Shown: piece after piece, positions 24,571 to 33,931 of the stretch | How the letters are laid out: each line of letters begins with the position of its first letter | Numbering within the stretch: the first letter of the stretch is position 1 | DNA from: Acidobacteriota bacterium | GTDB taxonomy: Bacteria > Acidobacteriota > Terriglobia > Bryobacterales > UBA6623 | Reading direction: 5' to 3' | Assembly: GCA_027592785.1 (NCBI GenBank) | Contig: JAQCLD010000033.1 | Location: 1 to 39,397 of the forward strand | Length of the DNA: 39,397 bases | Made by a program: the position numbers and the translations under genes | The notes under the pieces: generated by a model | Database searches by the model: none | Seen by the model: the letters and a program-made list of their open reading frames with translations, nothing else | Told to the model about the DNA's origin: nothing

Positions 24571-27381
24571 TCAGGCGTCCGCTCCGCAGCACTTCTTGTA
24601 TTTCTTGCCGCTGCCGCAAGGGCAAGGATCGTTCCGGCCGATCTTGTCGCCCTTAATGACTTGTTTGACCGAAGATGCCGATCCGTCGCCTGCTCCGGCC
24701 AACTTGACCTGTTCCAACTCGCGCTCTTTTTTGCGGCGAATGTCGCGGGTAAAGTCTTCGATCGAGGAGTCCTGCGCCACAGCGCTGGCCGTGCCGTTGG
24801 CCGGGGCAGGCTCCGCGGAAGTATCATCCAGGGGTTGGAAAGTCGCCGCCGGACGCGTAGGCGGTGCACCTTCCTTCGGTTGCAAATGGAACAAGAACTT
24901 CAACGTCTCTTCGTCGAAACGCTGCAGCATCTCTTGGAATAGTACGAAGGATTCCTTCTTGTACTCGATCAACGGATCTTTCTGGCCGTAGCCGCGAAGG
25001 CTGATGCCTTCCTTCAAGTGATCCATCGAGAGCAGGTGGTCCTTCCACTGCTGATCGATGAGTTGCAGCATCAGCATGCGTTCGTAGTAGCGCAGGCGTT
25101 CCGGACCGACGAGAGCTTCCTTGGCTTCGTACTCTTTCACCAAGTAGTCGGTGATCTCGTCAGCGATTTCTTGCTGATCCATGCCATCGAACTTCAGGTG
25201 CTCGATGGAAAGACCGAAGCCGTTGTGAATGTCGAGTTGTAACCCCGCCAAGTCCCAGGTATCGCGATGGGTCTTGAGCGGGCAGCGCGTTTCGACGATC
25301 GAACCCGCGATGTCGCCGGACAGATTGGTGATGTACTCCTTCTGGTCGCGGCCCTCCATCAGCTTGCGGCGCATGGTGTAGATCGCCTCGCGCTGCTTGT
25401 TCATCACGTCGTCGTACTCGAGAACGTGTTTGCGGGCCTCGAAGTGCTGTGCTTCGACAGCTGTCTGGGCTGCCAAAATACGCTTGGTAATCAAGCCTGA
25501 TTCGATCGGGACGTCTTCTTCCATGCCCAACCGGAGCATGAGGTTCTGCATTTTCTCGCCGCCGAAGATACGCATCAGGTCATCTTGCAGCGAAAGATAA
25601 AAGCGAGAAGAACCGGGGTCGCCTTGACGGCCTGCGCGTCCGCGAAGCTGGTTGTCGATACGTCGGGACTCGTGTCGCTCGGTGGCCAGTACGTGCAGGC
25701 CGCCCAGCGCAATTACTTCATCCCGTTCCGCGTCAGTCTGATGCTTGAACTTATCGAGCATTGCGAGCCATTCTTCGCTGGGCAACAGGTCGGGGTTCTG
25801 TCCCTTCTTGGTGAAGTACTCGCGCGCCAGGAACTCAGGATTGCCGCCGAGCAGAATGTCGGTTCCGCGGCCGGCCATGTTCGTGGAGACCATGATGGCC
25901 CCCTTACGTCCGGCTTGCGCGACGATCCTGGCTTCGCGCTCGTGCTGCTTCGCGTTCAGGACTTCGTGTTTGACCCCGAGCTTGCCAAGCAGTTTCGAAA
26001 TGCGCTCTGACTTCTCGATCGATACCGTGCCGACGAGTACGGGTTGCCCGCGCTCTTGGCATTCCTTGATCTCTTGCGCCGCGTTGCGCCACTTTTCGTC
26101 TTCCGTCCGATAAACGACATCCCGGAACTCTTTTCGGATCAACGGTTTATTGGTCGGGATGAGGAGGACGTCAAGCTTGTAGATCTTGGCGAACTCCGCC
26201 GCTTCGGTGTCCGCCGTGCCCGTCATGCCGGCTAGCTTGTCGTACATGCGGAAGAAGTTCTGGAAGGTGATCGTCGCTAGGGTCTGATTCTCGCGCTCGA
26301 TCTTGACGCGCTCTTTGGCCTCTACGGCTTGGTGCAAACCATCCGACCAGCGGCGTCCCGACATCAGACGTCCGGTGAACTCGTCGACGATAATGACCTG
26401 TCCGTCCTTGACGACGTAGTCCTTATCCCGTTGAAACAGAACGTGAGCTTTGAGAGCTTGCTCGACGCAGTGCTTCGACTCGTAGTTGGCCAGCTCGTTG
26501 ATGTTGTCGATGCCGAGCGCATTCTCGACCTTCACCTCACCCACTTCCGTTAGGAAGACAGTGCGGTGCTTCTCATCGATGATGTAGTCGCCCGTGTAAG
26601 TCGTATCGCGGGGTTCGGCGCCCTCGATGACTTCACCTCGCTCCAGTACGGGGATGACTCGATTGATCTTGTAATACTTATCCGTCGACTGCTCGCTCGG
26701 ACCGGAAATGATCAACGGCGTGCGCGCTTCGTCGATCAGGATCGAATCCACCTCGTCGACGATGGCGAAGTTGTGATCGCGCTGAACGCAATCGTTCAGG
26801 TCGAACTTCATGTTGTCGCGCAGATAATCGAAGCCGAACTCGTTGTTCGTGCCGTAAGTGATGTCCGCGCCGTAGGCTTCTTTGCGCTGCTTATCGCTCA
26901 GGTCGTGGACGATGACGCCGACGGTCAGGCCCAAGAACGTGTAGATCTTGCCCATCCAGTCGGCATCGCGATGCGCCAGGTAATCGTTGACCGTGACGAC
27001 GTGAACGCCCTTGCCGGAAAGGGCATTGAGGTACACCGCCAGCGTGGCTACCAGCGTCTTACCTTCACCGGTCTTCATCTCGGCGATCTTGCCTTGATGC
27101 AATACAACGCCGCCGATGAGCTGAACGTCGTAGTGGCGCATTTTCAGCACGCGCTTGCCTGCCTCGCGGCAAACGGCGAAGGCATCGGGCAAGATGTCGT
27201 CCAGGGTTTCGCCGGCTTCGAGGCGGGCTTTCAGTTCCGGGGTCTTGGCCTGGAGTTGCTCATCGGTGAGCGCGGAGATGGAGGGCTCAAGCTCGTTGAT
27301 CTCGTCGACAAACGGCTGCAGCCGCTTCATCTCGCGGTCGTTCGCGGTGCCAAAAACTTTGGCTAGTACGGTGTCAAGCAT
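24571..27381 (-). CDS. secA: preprotein translocase ATPase SecA
   Basis: 936 residues, full length. NBD1 has the Walker A-type [13 protein letters not shown] and the DEAD-type [15 protein letters not shown]; motifs [10 protein letters not shown] and [13 protein letters not shown] mark NBD2. The C-terminus ends in the zinc-binding SEC-C motif [13 protein letters not shown] that contacts SecB and ribosomes. It drives export of the many signal-peptide proteins in this window through SecYEG. It heads the minus-strand operon with DUF6599-like, birA and coaX. The 5' leader holds no clear Shine-Dalgarno. Confidence 0.98.
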   Translation of the reverse strand: MLDTVLAKVFGTANDREMKRLQPFVDEINELEPSISALTDEQLQAKTPELKARLEAGETLDDILPDAFAVCREAGKRVLKMRHYDVQLIGGVVLHQGKIAEMKTGEGKTLVATLAVYLNALSGKGVHVVTVNDYLAHRDADWMGKIYTFLGLTVGVIVHDLSDKQRKEAYGADITYGTNNEFGFDYLRDNMKFDLNDCVQRDHNFAIVDEVDSILIDEARTPLIISGPSEQSTDKYYKINRVIPVLERGEVIEGAEPRDTTYTGDYIIDEKHRTVFLTEVGEVKVENALGIDNINELANYESKHCVEQALKAHVLFQRDKDYVVKDGQVIIVDEFTGRLMSGRRWSDGLHQAVEAKERVKIERENQTLATITFQNFFRMYDKLAGMTGTADTEAAEFAKIYKLDVLLIPTNKPLIRKEFRDVVYRTEDEKWRNAAQEIKECQERGQPVLVGTVSIEKSERISKLLGKLGVKHEVLNAKQHEREARIVAQAGRKGAIMVSTNMAGRGTDILLGGNPEFLAREYFTKKGQNPDLLPSEEWLAMLDKFKHQTDAERDEVIALGGLHVLATERHESRRIDNQLRGRAGRQGDPGSSRFYLSLQDDLMRIFGGEKMQNLMLRLGMEEDVPIESGLITKRILAAQTAVEAQHFEARKHVLEYDDVMNKQREAIYTMRRKLMEGRDQKEYITNLSGDIAGSIVETRCPLKTHRDTWDLAGLQLDIHNGFGLSIEHLKFDGMDQQEIADEITDYLVKEYEAKEALVGPERLRYYERMLMLQLIDQQWKDHLLSMDHLKEGISLRGYGQKDPLIEYKKESFVLFQEMLQRFDEETLKFLFHLQPKEGAPPTRPAATFQPLDDTSAEPAPANGTASAVAQDSSIEDFTRDIRRKKERELEQVKLAGAGDGSASSVKQVIKGDKIGRNDPCPCGSGKKYKKCCGADA

Positions 27382-27391
27382 GAATATGGAT

Positions 27392-27435
27392 GTGGCGGGA
27401 CGCTATGTTAATTGTAGCTTAGGGCGTCCCGCCAC
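27392..27435. promoter_or_regulatory. inverted repeat bracketing the secA promoter
   Basis: GTGGCGGGACGC (27392-27403) and GCGTCCCGCCAC (27424-27435) form a perfect 12-base inverted repeat with a 20-base centre. The centre holds a minus-strand TACAAT box (27416-27411) for secA. Since transcription would start inside the repeat, only one arm enters the message, which favours an operator over an RNA hairpin. Confidence 0.5.
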
Positions 27436-27478
27436 CCGGTCTGCTGCCGTACTTCTGTAGACGCCACCGGATCGCCAT

Positions 27479-27947
27479 ATGTTCCCGCCCGACGCAGTAC
27501 TTGTCGAAGCGACGCTGGCCGATGTGCCGCTGCTGATGGAACTGATGCGGTTGTACTACGAGTAGGACGGCCATCCGTTCGTCGAAGACACGGCGCTTGC
27601 GCGGCGTCCAACGGCTGCTCAAGGACCATTCGTTGGGAGTCCTGTGGGTCATTTACGACGGGGAAGAAGCCGCTGGCTATCTGGTCGCCTGTTTCGGTTT
27701 TTCCCTAGAGTATGCCGGCCGTGACCCCTTCGTCGACGAGTTCTATCTCAAGCCGGAATACCGCGAGGGCGGCATCGGCTCCAGCGCGCTTTCCCAGGCC
27801 GAGGAACTGCTCGCGGGGATGGGCGTGAGGGCCATGTACCGGATGGTTATGCCGGGCAACGACCGCGCCGAGCAGTCCTACCGCCGCACCGGCTACGACG
27901 ACATCGACCGCCTGTTGCTGTCAAAAGGCCTGGGCGGGGACGAATAG
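27479..27947 (+). pseudogene. GNAT acetyltransferase, broken by a TAG and a frameshift
   Basis: From the ATG at 27479 the frame reads a typical GNAT start (VEATLADVPLLMELMRLYYE), meets TAG at 27563-27565, and continues in the same frame with DGHPFVEDTALARR. Near 27590-27605 the coding frame shifts and the rest (VQRLLKDHSLGVLW..., open from a TTG at 27597) carries FGFSLEYAGRDPFVDEFYLKPEYREGGIGSSAL, the acetyl-CoA loop RxxGxG and the C-terminal NDRAEQSYRRTGYDD. The intact protein would be about 155 residues. GNATs move acetyl groups to amines; the substrate is unknown. Two separate lesions argue for true decay, or for local sequence error. Confidence 0.8.
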
Positions 27948-28032
27948 AGGCCACGAACACGGTGGCGTTGACGGAAGTTACCGAGCAGGAGGTCGCGGCT
28001 GCTTCTAATCCGTCGAGTCGGCTCTCTGCGGG

Positions 28033-28038
28033 TATAAT
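28033..28038 (+). promoter_or_regulatory. -10 box of the Cys/Met enzyme gene
   Basis: A consensus TATAAT, 22 bases before the TTG start at 28061. The -35 region (28010-28015) is weak. Confidence 0.55.
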
Positions 28039-28060
28039 CGCCTGAAGGGTTGGATCTCGT

Positions 28061-29302
28061 TTGAAGCGCAAGACGGACAAACAGGCCACGCTCGCTGTAC
28101 ACGCGGGGGATCGCAAGAAGTTGGGCGAATTCACGCCGACGACTACGCCGATCTACGCCACGTCGTCGTTTTTCTATGAGAGTTCTGAAGACCTCGAAAA
28201 GGTTTTCAACGACGAGAAAGAAGGCAATGTGTACTCGCGCTACGGCAATCCGACCGTCAGCGCTTTTGAGGATCAAGTGGCCGTGCTCGAGGGAGCGGAC
28301 TACGCCGTCGCCACCGCTTCGGGTATGGCCGCCATCCACATGGCTGTGCTGGGTGGCTTGCTCGATCGGCGCAAATCCATCGTGGCCGCTGATGTGCTCT
28401 ACGGACAAACCACCGCCCTGCTGCAAAAGGTCTTTGAGCCCTTTGGCGTGGAGACGCGCTATGCCGACCCTTGCGATTTGGCTGCCTTCGAGGCAACGGT
28501 CGTCAAAGCTCAGCCCGGCTGCATCATCGTCGAGAGCATCTCGAACCCTCTATTGCGTGTGCCGGCGCTCGATAAGATCGCCGACATCGCGCAGCGCCAT
28601 GGCGCCCAATTGATTGTCGACGCCACGTTTACGACCCCGGTGCTCTCGCGGCCGCTGGAGTTGGGCGTGGACATCGTGGTTCACTCGGCCACGAAGTACC
28701 TTTCCGGACACGGCGACACGATGGGCGGAATTATTCTCGGGCGGCAAGACACCTACCCGACCATCAATTACTTACGCAAAACAATTGGACCCAATGCGAG
28801 TCCGTTCGACTCTTACCTGGCCATGCGCGGCGTCAAAACACTGTCATTGAGGATGGAGAAGCAGTGCCGCAATGCGGCTCTCGTTGCGCGCCAGCTGGCC
28901 GAATGCAGCGCGATCGAACGGGTCTATTTCCCCGGCAATCCAGACCACCCGGACTACGAGACCTGCGTCCGGCTCTTCCCCGAAGGACTTTTCGGCGCGA
29001 TGGTCAGTTTCGATCTAGCCGGAGGCCGCGAAAGAGTGCTGGCCTTCCTTGACGCCCTGGAGATGACCGTCCCCGCCACCAGCCTGGGCGACGTGCAGTC
29101 CATGGCTCTTTATCCGGCGATGAGTTCGCATCGCGACCTGGCTCCCAAGCATCGCCAGAGGCTCGGTATCGGCGACGGCTTAGTGCGTCTTTCGGTCGGC
29201 ATCGAAGACGCCTCCGACATCATCGGAGACATCGTTCAGGCGGTGGAACGCTCTGAAACGGTCGTCGCGCAGTCGGCAACCGACCAGCGATCCGGGTCGT
29301 AG
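28061..29302 (+). CDS. Cys/Met-metabolism PLP-dependent enzyme
   Basis: 413 residues. The fold-type I PLP enzyme has the pyridoxal Lys212 in VHSATKYLSGHGDTMGG, the phosphate-binding YSRYGNPT near the N-terminus, and a C-terminal SVGIEDASDIIGDI. The family covers cystathionine gamma-synthase, cystathionine gamma-lyase, O-acetylhomoserine sulfhydrylase and methionine gamma-lyase; these cannot be told apart safely here. TTG start, chosen because KRKTDKQATLAVHAGDR matches the usual N-terminus. No sulfur-metabolism neighbours are present. Confidence 0.92.
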   Translation: MKRKTDKQATLAVHAGDRKKLGEFTPTTTPIYATSSFFYESSEDLEKVFNDEKEGNVYSRYGNPTVSAFEDQVAVLEGADYAVATASGMAAIHMAVLGGLLDRRKSIVAADVLYGQTTALLQKVFEPFGVETRYADPCDLAAFEATVVKAQPGCIIVESISNPLLRVPALDKIADIAQRHGAQLIVDATFTTPVLSRPLELGVDIVVHSATKYLSGHGDTMGGIILGRQDTYPTINYLRKTIGPNASPFDSYLAMRGVKTLSLRMEKQCRNAALVARQLAECSAIERVYFPGNPDHPDYETCVRLFPEGLFGAMVSFDLAGGRERVLAFLDALEMTVPATSLGDVQSMALYPAMSSHRDLAPKHRQRLGIGDGLVRLSVGIEDASDIIGDIVQAVERSETVVAQSATDQRSGS

Positions 29303-29361
29303 CACCCACATCTCCCTCAAGTGCGGCACCCGTCGCTCGATAAGACCTAATAGGTCGAATC

Positions 29362-29706
29362 GTGAAGACGTTTTTACAGTTCCTAGCCGTCGCCTGCATC
29401 TGTCTGCTGACTTGGCACCAGGCGACCTTGCACCGCGATTGGGCGCCGGTTAGCACCGCCCTAGTCTTTGCCGGCATCTTGGCGGCTTACCTGACCGCGC
29501 GCGGACGGCGCCTGGGATACTCTGTAGGACTATTTCTAAGCGCGGGCTACTTGGCCGAAGTGTTCGTGCGCGTGAACGACCTGGGCGCCGCCTCGCCCTT
29601 GATCGCTTGGGCGCTCACCCTGGGGGCCTGTTCCATGGTTTTGCTTTGGACCGCTCGCCGCTCGTCGCAAGCCGACTCGCCCTACGAAAGGCACGCGCAG
29701 TTCTGA
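29362..29706 (+). CDS. small four-helix membrane protein, unknown
   Basis: 114 residues from a GTG. Four hydrophobic segments (about 3-17, 30-46, 53-68 and 77-95) separated by short charged loops, with a polar C-terminus. I do not recognise the family. A 13-base palindrome GACCTA-A-TAGGTC (29344-29356) lies just before the start and may be an operator. The gene stands alone between the Cys/Met enzyme and the NagB-like gene. Confidence 0.65.
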   Translation: MKTFLQFLAVACICLLTWHQATLHRDWAPVSTALVFAGILAAYLTARGRRLGYSVGLFLSAGYLAEVFVRVNDLGAASPLIAWALTLGACSMVLLWTARRSSQADSPYERHAQF

Positions 29707-29726
29707 TTTCTGCCTCGGTTATTTCC

Positions 29727-29732
29727 TATACT
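29727..29732 (+). promoter_or_regulatory. -10 box of the nagB-like gene
   Basis: TATACT lies 25 bases before the GTG at 29758, leaving a short leader with GGGG (29746-29749) as a weak Shine-Dalgarno. Confidence 0.45.
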
Positions 29733-29757
29733 TTCGACTAGACGCGGGGTCCAGATA

Positions 29758-30495
29758 GTGAAAGTCATCGTATGCGACAGCGCTGAGCAACTCGGCGCAG
29801 AATCCGCCAATTCAGGCGCGCGGGCCATCGAAGCGGCCATCGCCGAACGCGGCCACGCCAACATCATTGTGGCCACGGGCGTTTCGCAATTCGCCACTCT
29901 AGGCGCTCTCATCGGCGAACCCGGCGTCGACTGGACCAAGGTCACCGGCTTCCATCTCGACGAATACATCGGCGTTCCGATAAGCCATCCGGCGTCATTT
30001 CGCGGCTACCTGGAGCAACGTCTTGTGGATCGCGTAACCTTCCGCGAATTTCACTACATTAATGGCGAGGGAGACCCCTTAGCCGAATGCGACCGGATCA
30101 ACGAGATCATTCGCCGGCATCCAATCGATGTCGCCTTCGTCGGCATCGGTGAGAATTCACACCTTGCTTTCAACGATCCGCCCGCGGACTTCGCGACCGA
30201 CGAGCCCTATATCGTCGTCGAGCTCGATGACGCGTGCCGGCGCCAACAGTCAGGCGAAGGTTGGTTCCCGACTTTCGAGGATGTGCCGAAGCGCGCCATC
30301 AGCATGTCGGTCCGCCAGATCCTCAAGTCCCAGAAGATCATCTGCTGCGCTCTGGACGATCGCAAAGCGGCAGCCGTCGCGGCATCGGTTGAAGGCCCCG
30401 TCACTCCGGAGGTACCGGCTTCGATACTGCAGCAGCACCCCGACACGCTGATGTATCTTGACCAGGCTGCCGCGGCGAAGCTGCAACGGCGATAA
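29758..30495 (+). CDS. nagB: NagB-like glucosamine-6-phosphate deaminase family protein
   Basis: 245 residues, close to the usual 250-266. Family features: [17 protein letters not shown] (sugar-phosphate loop), GFHLDEYIG with the proton-transfer Asp, and [14 protein letters not shown]. In the E. coli enzyme the last motif reads GVDGHIAFNEP, with Asp141-His143-Glu148 opening the sugar ring; here Asp is Asn and Glu is Asp, while His stays. The enzyme may still deaminate glucosamine-6-phosphate or use another amino-sugar phosphate. No nagA or transporter lies beside it. GTG start. Confidence 0.8.
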   Translation: MKVIVCDSAEQLGAESANSGARAIEAAIAERGHANIIVATGVSQFATLGALIGEPGVDWTKVTGFHLDEYIGVPISHPASFRGYLEQRLVDRVTFREFHYINGEGDPLAECDRINEIIRRHPIDVAFVGIGENSHLAFNDPPADFATDEPYIVVELDDACRRQQSGEGWFPTFEDVPKRAISMSVRQILKSQKIICCALDDRKAAAVAASVEGPVTPEVPASILQQHPDTLMYLDQAAAAKLQRR

Positions 30496-30550
30496 ACCGC
30501 CGTGAAGCTAGGAGGGGACATGCTGGTTGACGGGAGCAGTGATCCAAGAG

Positions 30551-32170
30551 CTATTGGAGCGTCCGTCCTGTAGGCCCCTCCTGCTGCACAGGTTGTCGTC
30601 GGAACAGAACGGCATCAGGAAACGGTTGGCGCGAGCGACCGAGTTCCGATAAACGGTCGGCGACGGCGTGCTCGACGGGACCCGTGGGACCACCGCCATA
30701 GACTTGCCAGACGTGCTCGTAGCCATCGAGCACTGCGGCCACCTCCAAAGGATCACTGTCGACTTCGAGGAAAACCACCGGCAGGGATTCTGGAAGCTCG
30801 TAGACTAGCGAACCAGGGATCGCGTCTCCGAACTCGGTGCCAGCAAACAACACCGACGTTTCGGTTCCGATGGCTTCCACGGATTTTGCAAGACTTCGAT
30901 AGTAGGCCGCGCGCCTCCCTATCGTTAGCTCGTAGCCCCAGTTCGCACAGAGCAGCTGTGACAACCACAGCGCCGCGAGCGCGGAGTAGGCGAGGCCCTG
31001 CAGCGGCTGCCGAAAACTTCCGAGCTTGTAGGTGATCAGAACCGCCACGGCGGGGACCGCGAACGCAAAGTACCTCCATTCAGTGAGGTGTTTGTCAAAC
31101 AAGACATTGAGGGTCATTATTCCTGCGACGGGGGCGAGAGCCCATATCCAAAGCAGAGCCAAGAATTGAGGCTGCCCAGCAGACTTCGTACGGAGCAGAG
31201 CGAAAGCGCAAAGACAGGCCACCGCGATGATTCCAGCCACAAACGCCAGGCGCCCAATCTCCCCCGAAATCGCAGGGCTGAGTAAGTTGTTGGCGTAAGC
31301 GACTAGCTGAGAAGCAAGTTCGACGGGGAAACCTTTGAAACCAGCGAACTGACTCGGGCGCGCACTCAGTTGATTTGATAAAGCGGGAGCCCACACAAGG
31401 AGCGTCCCAGCACCGACAGCTGCGACGACAATCAGCAACGCCGCTCGACCGCGCTGAATCACGACGACGAGCCAAAGGATGATCGCCGCTGCCGGGATCG
31501 CCGCCATATAGTTGGTCATGAAGGACGCGGCGCCCAGCAGGGCTACACTCGCAAAGCCTAGGAATCTGTTCAGCGGACTCTTGGCCTCATGTTTCCAAAG
31601 CAGCAGCGCGACCAACGCCACACCTGCTACCAGCATCAGAGCCATGGAATTGGAGCGCGCTTGCTGGGCTTGGTCAGCAGTGGATGAGGCGAGGGCGAAG
31701 GTCAGGCTGGCTAGGACTGGATACCTGACTCCTCCGAAAGCACAAAAGGCATAGAGCAGACAGACGGCAGAGACTGAACAGACAAGCGACAGCGCCCGTG
31801 CGGTCTCGAGGGAGGGGCCAAAGGCTCGCCGCCAGTAAGAAAGCGTCCAGTAGTAGAGCGGCGGATGCACGTCCGCCCTTCGCAATGGAAGAGCTATTTC
31901 AGACAGCGAAACATTCCCGTGCAGTCTTGGTTTGAGCGTCCCGACTGGCTGTGGGGATGTTGGCCAGCCAGGATGGGTGCTGCTCGCTGCCCGGCCGAGG
32001 GCGGCGTTTCCGGCCACCTGTAGTAGCGTGATCGATTCGTCGTACGAGATAGCACGACTGAATAGGCCGGGGAGGCAAATCGCGGCGGCAAATACCAGCA
32101 GCAGAAGGTACTCGGCAATCACGCGGCCATGGGCAGAGAGATGGGAAGGTATTCGAGTGAAACCATTCAC
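30551..32170 (-). CDS. GT39-like membrane glycosyltransferase
   Basis: 539 residues from a GTG at 32170. The frame is open to 32293, but that extension overlaps the thioredoxin-like gene. About ten to twelve membrane helices; the first loop has the acidic ISYDESITLLQVAG and later ADVHPPLYYWTLSYWRRAF, the DxHPPLYY signature of PMT/ArnT-type polyprenyl-phosphate-sugar transferases. It should use a lipid-linked sugar on the outer face of the membrane; the acceptor is unknown. A TAGACT box that overlaps the upstream stop codon ends 7 bases before the GTG. It lies 10 bases after the thioredoxin-like gene. Confidence 0.85.
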   Translation of the reverse strand: MNGFTRIPSHLSAHGRVIAEYLLLLVFAAAICLPGLFSRAISYDESITLLQVAGNAALGRAASSTHPGWPTSPQPVGTLKPRLHGNVSLSEIALPLRRADVHPPLYYWTLSYWRRAFGPSLETARALSLVCSVSAVCLLYAFCAFGGVRYPVLASLTFALASSTADQAQQARSNSMALMLVAGVALVALLLWKHEAKSPLNRFLGFASVALLGAASFMTNYMAAIPAAAIILWLVVVIQRGRAALLIVVAAVGAGTLLVWAPALSNQLSARPSQFAGFKGFPVELASQLVAYANNLLSPAISGEIGRLAFVAGIIAVACLCAFALLRTKSAGQPQFLALLWIWALAPVAGIMTLNVLFDKHLTEWRYFAFAVPAVAVLITYKLGSFRQPLQGLAYSALAALWLSQLLCANWGYELTIGRRAAYYRSLAKSVEAIGTETSVLFAGTEFGDAIPGSLVYELPESLPVVFLEVDSDPLEVAAVLDGYEHVWQVYGGGPTGPVEHAVADRLSELGRSRQPFPDAVLFRRQPVQQEGPTGRTLQ

Positions 32171-32177
32171 CTCGAAT

Positions 32178-32183
32178 AGTCTA
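32178..32183 (-). promoter_or_regulatory. possible internal -10 box formed by a stop codon
   Basis: TAGACT on the minus strand: its TAG is the stop codon of the thioredoxin-like gene, and it ends 7 bases before the next gene's GTG. Confidence 0.35.
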
Positions 32184-32645
32184 CCGAGCCGGAGCCCACT
32201 TTGTGAGAAAGGCCAGGACCTTCTCAGGGTCGTGGTGATCGTCAGTCTCCAGCTGGCCCGTGCCTTGCGAGTGCAATAGCGAGCCGTCGGCATCCAACAC
32301 GAAGAAGTGCGGATAGCCGGGGATCTCCGGATAGCGCGACAGCACCTGCCTGTTTTCGTTGTCGGGACTGAAGTTGACCTTGACCATCACGAAGTTCGCC
32401 TCAAGCTGCTCAGCGAGGTTGGGATACTCTTGCCACAAGGCGTCCAAGCGGTGGCACCAAATGCACCATTCGCCGCCGACTTCCAGCAACACCCGTCTGC
32501 CGCTGCGCGCCGCCTCGGCCACGGCGGCGTCGATATCCTTCGCTGCGTCGCGTGCGGGGTCGTAGTGGTGTACGGCTTCATAGGCGGGAGGAGGCTCCGC
32601 GCAGGCGAACAGCAGCAAGACTATGGCAACGATAGCGGTGCGCAT
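32181..32645 (-). CDS. thioredoxin-like lipoprotein
   Basis: 154 residues. The N-terminus has a lipobox (LFAC, Cys15), so the protein is probably tethered to a membrane facing the periplasm. The thioredoxin fold has the redox pair Cys61-x-x-Cys64 in WCIWCHRLD, then VMVKVNFSPDNENRQVLSRY and cis-Pro in IPGYPHFFVLD. It resembles DUF255/DsbD-gamma-like thioredoxins that reduce periplasmic disulfides. It diverges from the DapA-like gene across only 39 bases and leads into the GT39-like gene. Confidence 0.85.
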   Translation of the reverse strand: MRTAIVAIVLLLFACAEPPPAYEAVHHYDPARDAAKDIDAAVAEAARSGRRVLLEVGGEWCIWCHRLDALWQEYPNLAEQLEANFVMVKVNFSPDNENRQVLSRYPEIPGYPHFFVLDADGSLLHSQGTGQLETDDHHDPEKVLAFLTKWAPAR

Positions 32646-32651
32646 GATTAG

Positions 32652-32678
32652 AACTTAGTCTAGTCCCGTTGCTACACT
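32652..32678. promoter_or_regulatory. two divergent -10 boxes in 39 bases
   Basis: On the minus strand TAAGTT (32657-32652) ends 6 bases before the ATG at 32645, with TAGACT (32662-32657) as an alternative. On the plus strand TACACT (32673-32678) ends 6 bases before the ATG at 32685. Each -35 region would lie inside or beyond the other promoter. Confidence 0.45.
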
Positions 32679-32684
32679 CCCAAA

Positions 32685-33602
32685 ATGTCAGAGCCCTTCA
32701 GCGGAGTATTTCCCATCGCCCCGACGCCCTTCAACGAGAGCGGCGAGATCGACCTTGACGGCCAGCGCCGGGTGCTCGACTGCATGATCGACCAAGGCGT
32801 CGACGGCATCTGCATCTTGGCTAACTACTCCGAGCAGTTTTTGTTGTCCGACGCCGAGCGCGACCTGCTGCTCGAACTGTGTATGTCCCACGTCGCCGGA
32901 CGCGTCCCGGTCATCGTCACCGTCAGCCATTTTTCGACCCAACTTGTCGCTGAACGGGGAGCGCGAGCGGCGAAAGCCGGCGCGGCGATGTTGATGATGA
33001 TGGCCCCCTATCACGGGGCCGCGCTGCAGGCTTCAGAGAAGGGGGTCGAAGAGCATTTCGCGCGTGTCGCCGAGGCCGCTCAGATTCCGATCATGGTCCA
33101 AGACGCACCCCTGAGCGGAGTGAACTTGTCGGTGTCGTTCTTGGCGCAACTGGCTGAGTCGGTTCCGCTGGTGCGTTATTTCAAGATCGAGATGCCCGGC
33201 ACCGCCGGTAAGCTGCGCGCGCTCATCGAAGCGGGCGGGGAAGCTATCGCTGGACCCTTTGACGGCGAAGAGTCGATCACGCTGATGGCGGACCTCGATG
33301 CAGGTGCCCGCGGCACGATGCCCAGCGCGCTGTTGCCCGACCTGATCAGGCCGGTCCTCGAAGCTCATCTCTCCGGCGACCGTGAAACGGCAGCCAAGCT
33401 CTACGCTCGGATCCTGCCGCTGATTAACTTTGAGAACCGCCAGTGCGGTTTGCGCGCTACTAAGGCCGTCATGAAAGAAGGCGGCGTCATCAAGAGCGAC
33501 GCCGTACGGCACCCGCTGGAGGCGCTGCATCCGGTGACGCGGCAGGGGCTGCTGGATTTAGCGGCGGAGGTTCAACCTTTAACTCTGCGTTGGGGGAAGT
33601 GA
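32685..33602 (+). CDS. DapA-like class I aldolase/lyase
   Basis: 305 residues of the DHDPS/N-acetylneuraminate lyase family. The Schiff-base Lys167 is in RYFKIEMP and the pyruvate-binding region MMMAPYHG is present. The catalytic Tyr of true dihydrodipicolinate synthases (YNxP) is replaced: the segment reads VQDAPLSG (Gln139-Asp140). This variant is seen in dehydratases and aldolases acting on 2-keto-3-deoxy sugar acids, so a role in sugar-acid breakdown is likelier than lysine synthesis. Leaderless-type start. Confidence 0.85.
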   Translation: MSEPFSGVFPIAPTPFNESGEIDLDGQRRVLDCMIDQGVDGICILANYSEQFLLSDAERDLLLELCMSHVAGRVPVIVTVSHFSTQLVAERGARAAKAGAAMLMMMAPYHGAALQASEKGVEEHFARVAEAAQIPIMVQDAPLSGVNLSVSFLAQLAESVPLVRYFKIEMPGTAGKLRALIEAGGEAIAGPFDGEESITLMADLDAGARGTMPSALLPDLIRPVLEAHLSGDRETAAKLYARILPLINFENRQCGLRATKAVMKEGGVIKSDAVRHPLEALHPVTRQGLLDLAAEVQPLTLRWGK

Positions 33603-33610
33603 GTAGCGGC

Positions 33611-33922
33611 TCAGTCTCCAATGATCTTGAAGTAGGTATGAACGTCAGATTCACACCGGCGGCAAAGCGCCAGAAGGCGTTCGATCAAATCCCGCTGGTC
33701 TTTTGAGGCTGCCCAGCCTTTGAGCTGGGTCCATTCCTCGATCAAGCGCGGCATCTGCTGCCGATTGAAAATAGTATCGCCGTAGAAATCGACACCCGAC
33801 AATAGCGGCAGACGCTCTGAGGCTGCGAGTTGCAAGAGCCCATCAAGGATACGCTGGGGGTCCCCGACGGCCTTCTCTAGAGACTCACCGCCCTCGTCCT
33901 GCAACTCGTAATCGAGACCCAT
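33611..33922 (-). CDS. conserved hypothetical protein with GDTIFNRQQ motif
   Basis: 103 residues, cytoplasmic and mostly helical, with a distinctive central stretch VDFYGDTIFNRQQMPRLIEEW (about 44-64) and a Cys pair in LCRRCESDVHTYF near the end. I recognise no functional family. It lies 12 bases after the TIM-barrel gene, but a TAGGTT box, whose TAG is that gene's stop codon, ends 9 bases before this ATG, so it may be expressed separately. It converges on the DapA-like gene with 8 bases between the stops. Confidence 0.7.
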   Translation of the reverse strand: MGLDYELQDEGGESLEKAVGDPQRILDGLLQLAASERLPLLSGVDFYGDTIFNRQQMPRLIEEWTQLKGWAASKDQRDLIERLLALCRRCESDVHTYFKIIGD

Positions 33923-33931
33923 AATCGCGTG

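Noticed and set aside
24557-27366. Many long plus-strand frames across secA, for example 26566-27366
   Set aside because: They are antisense to highly conserved SecA sequence and arise from the codon bias of the real gene.
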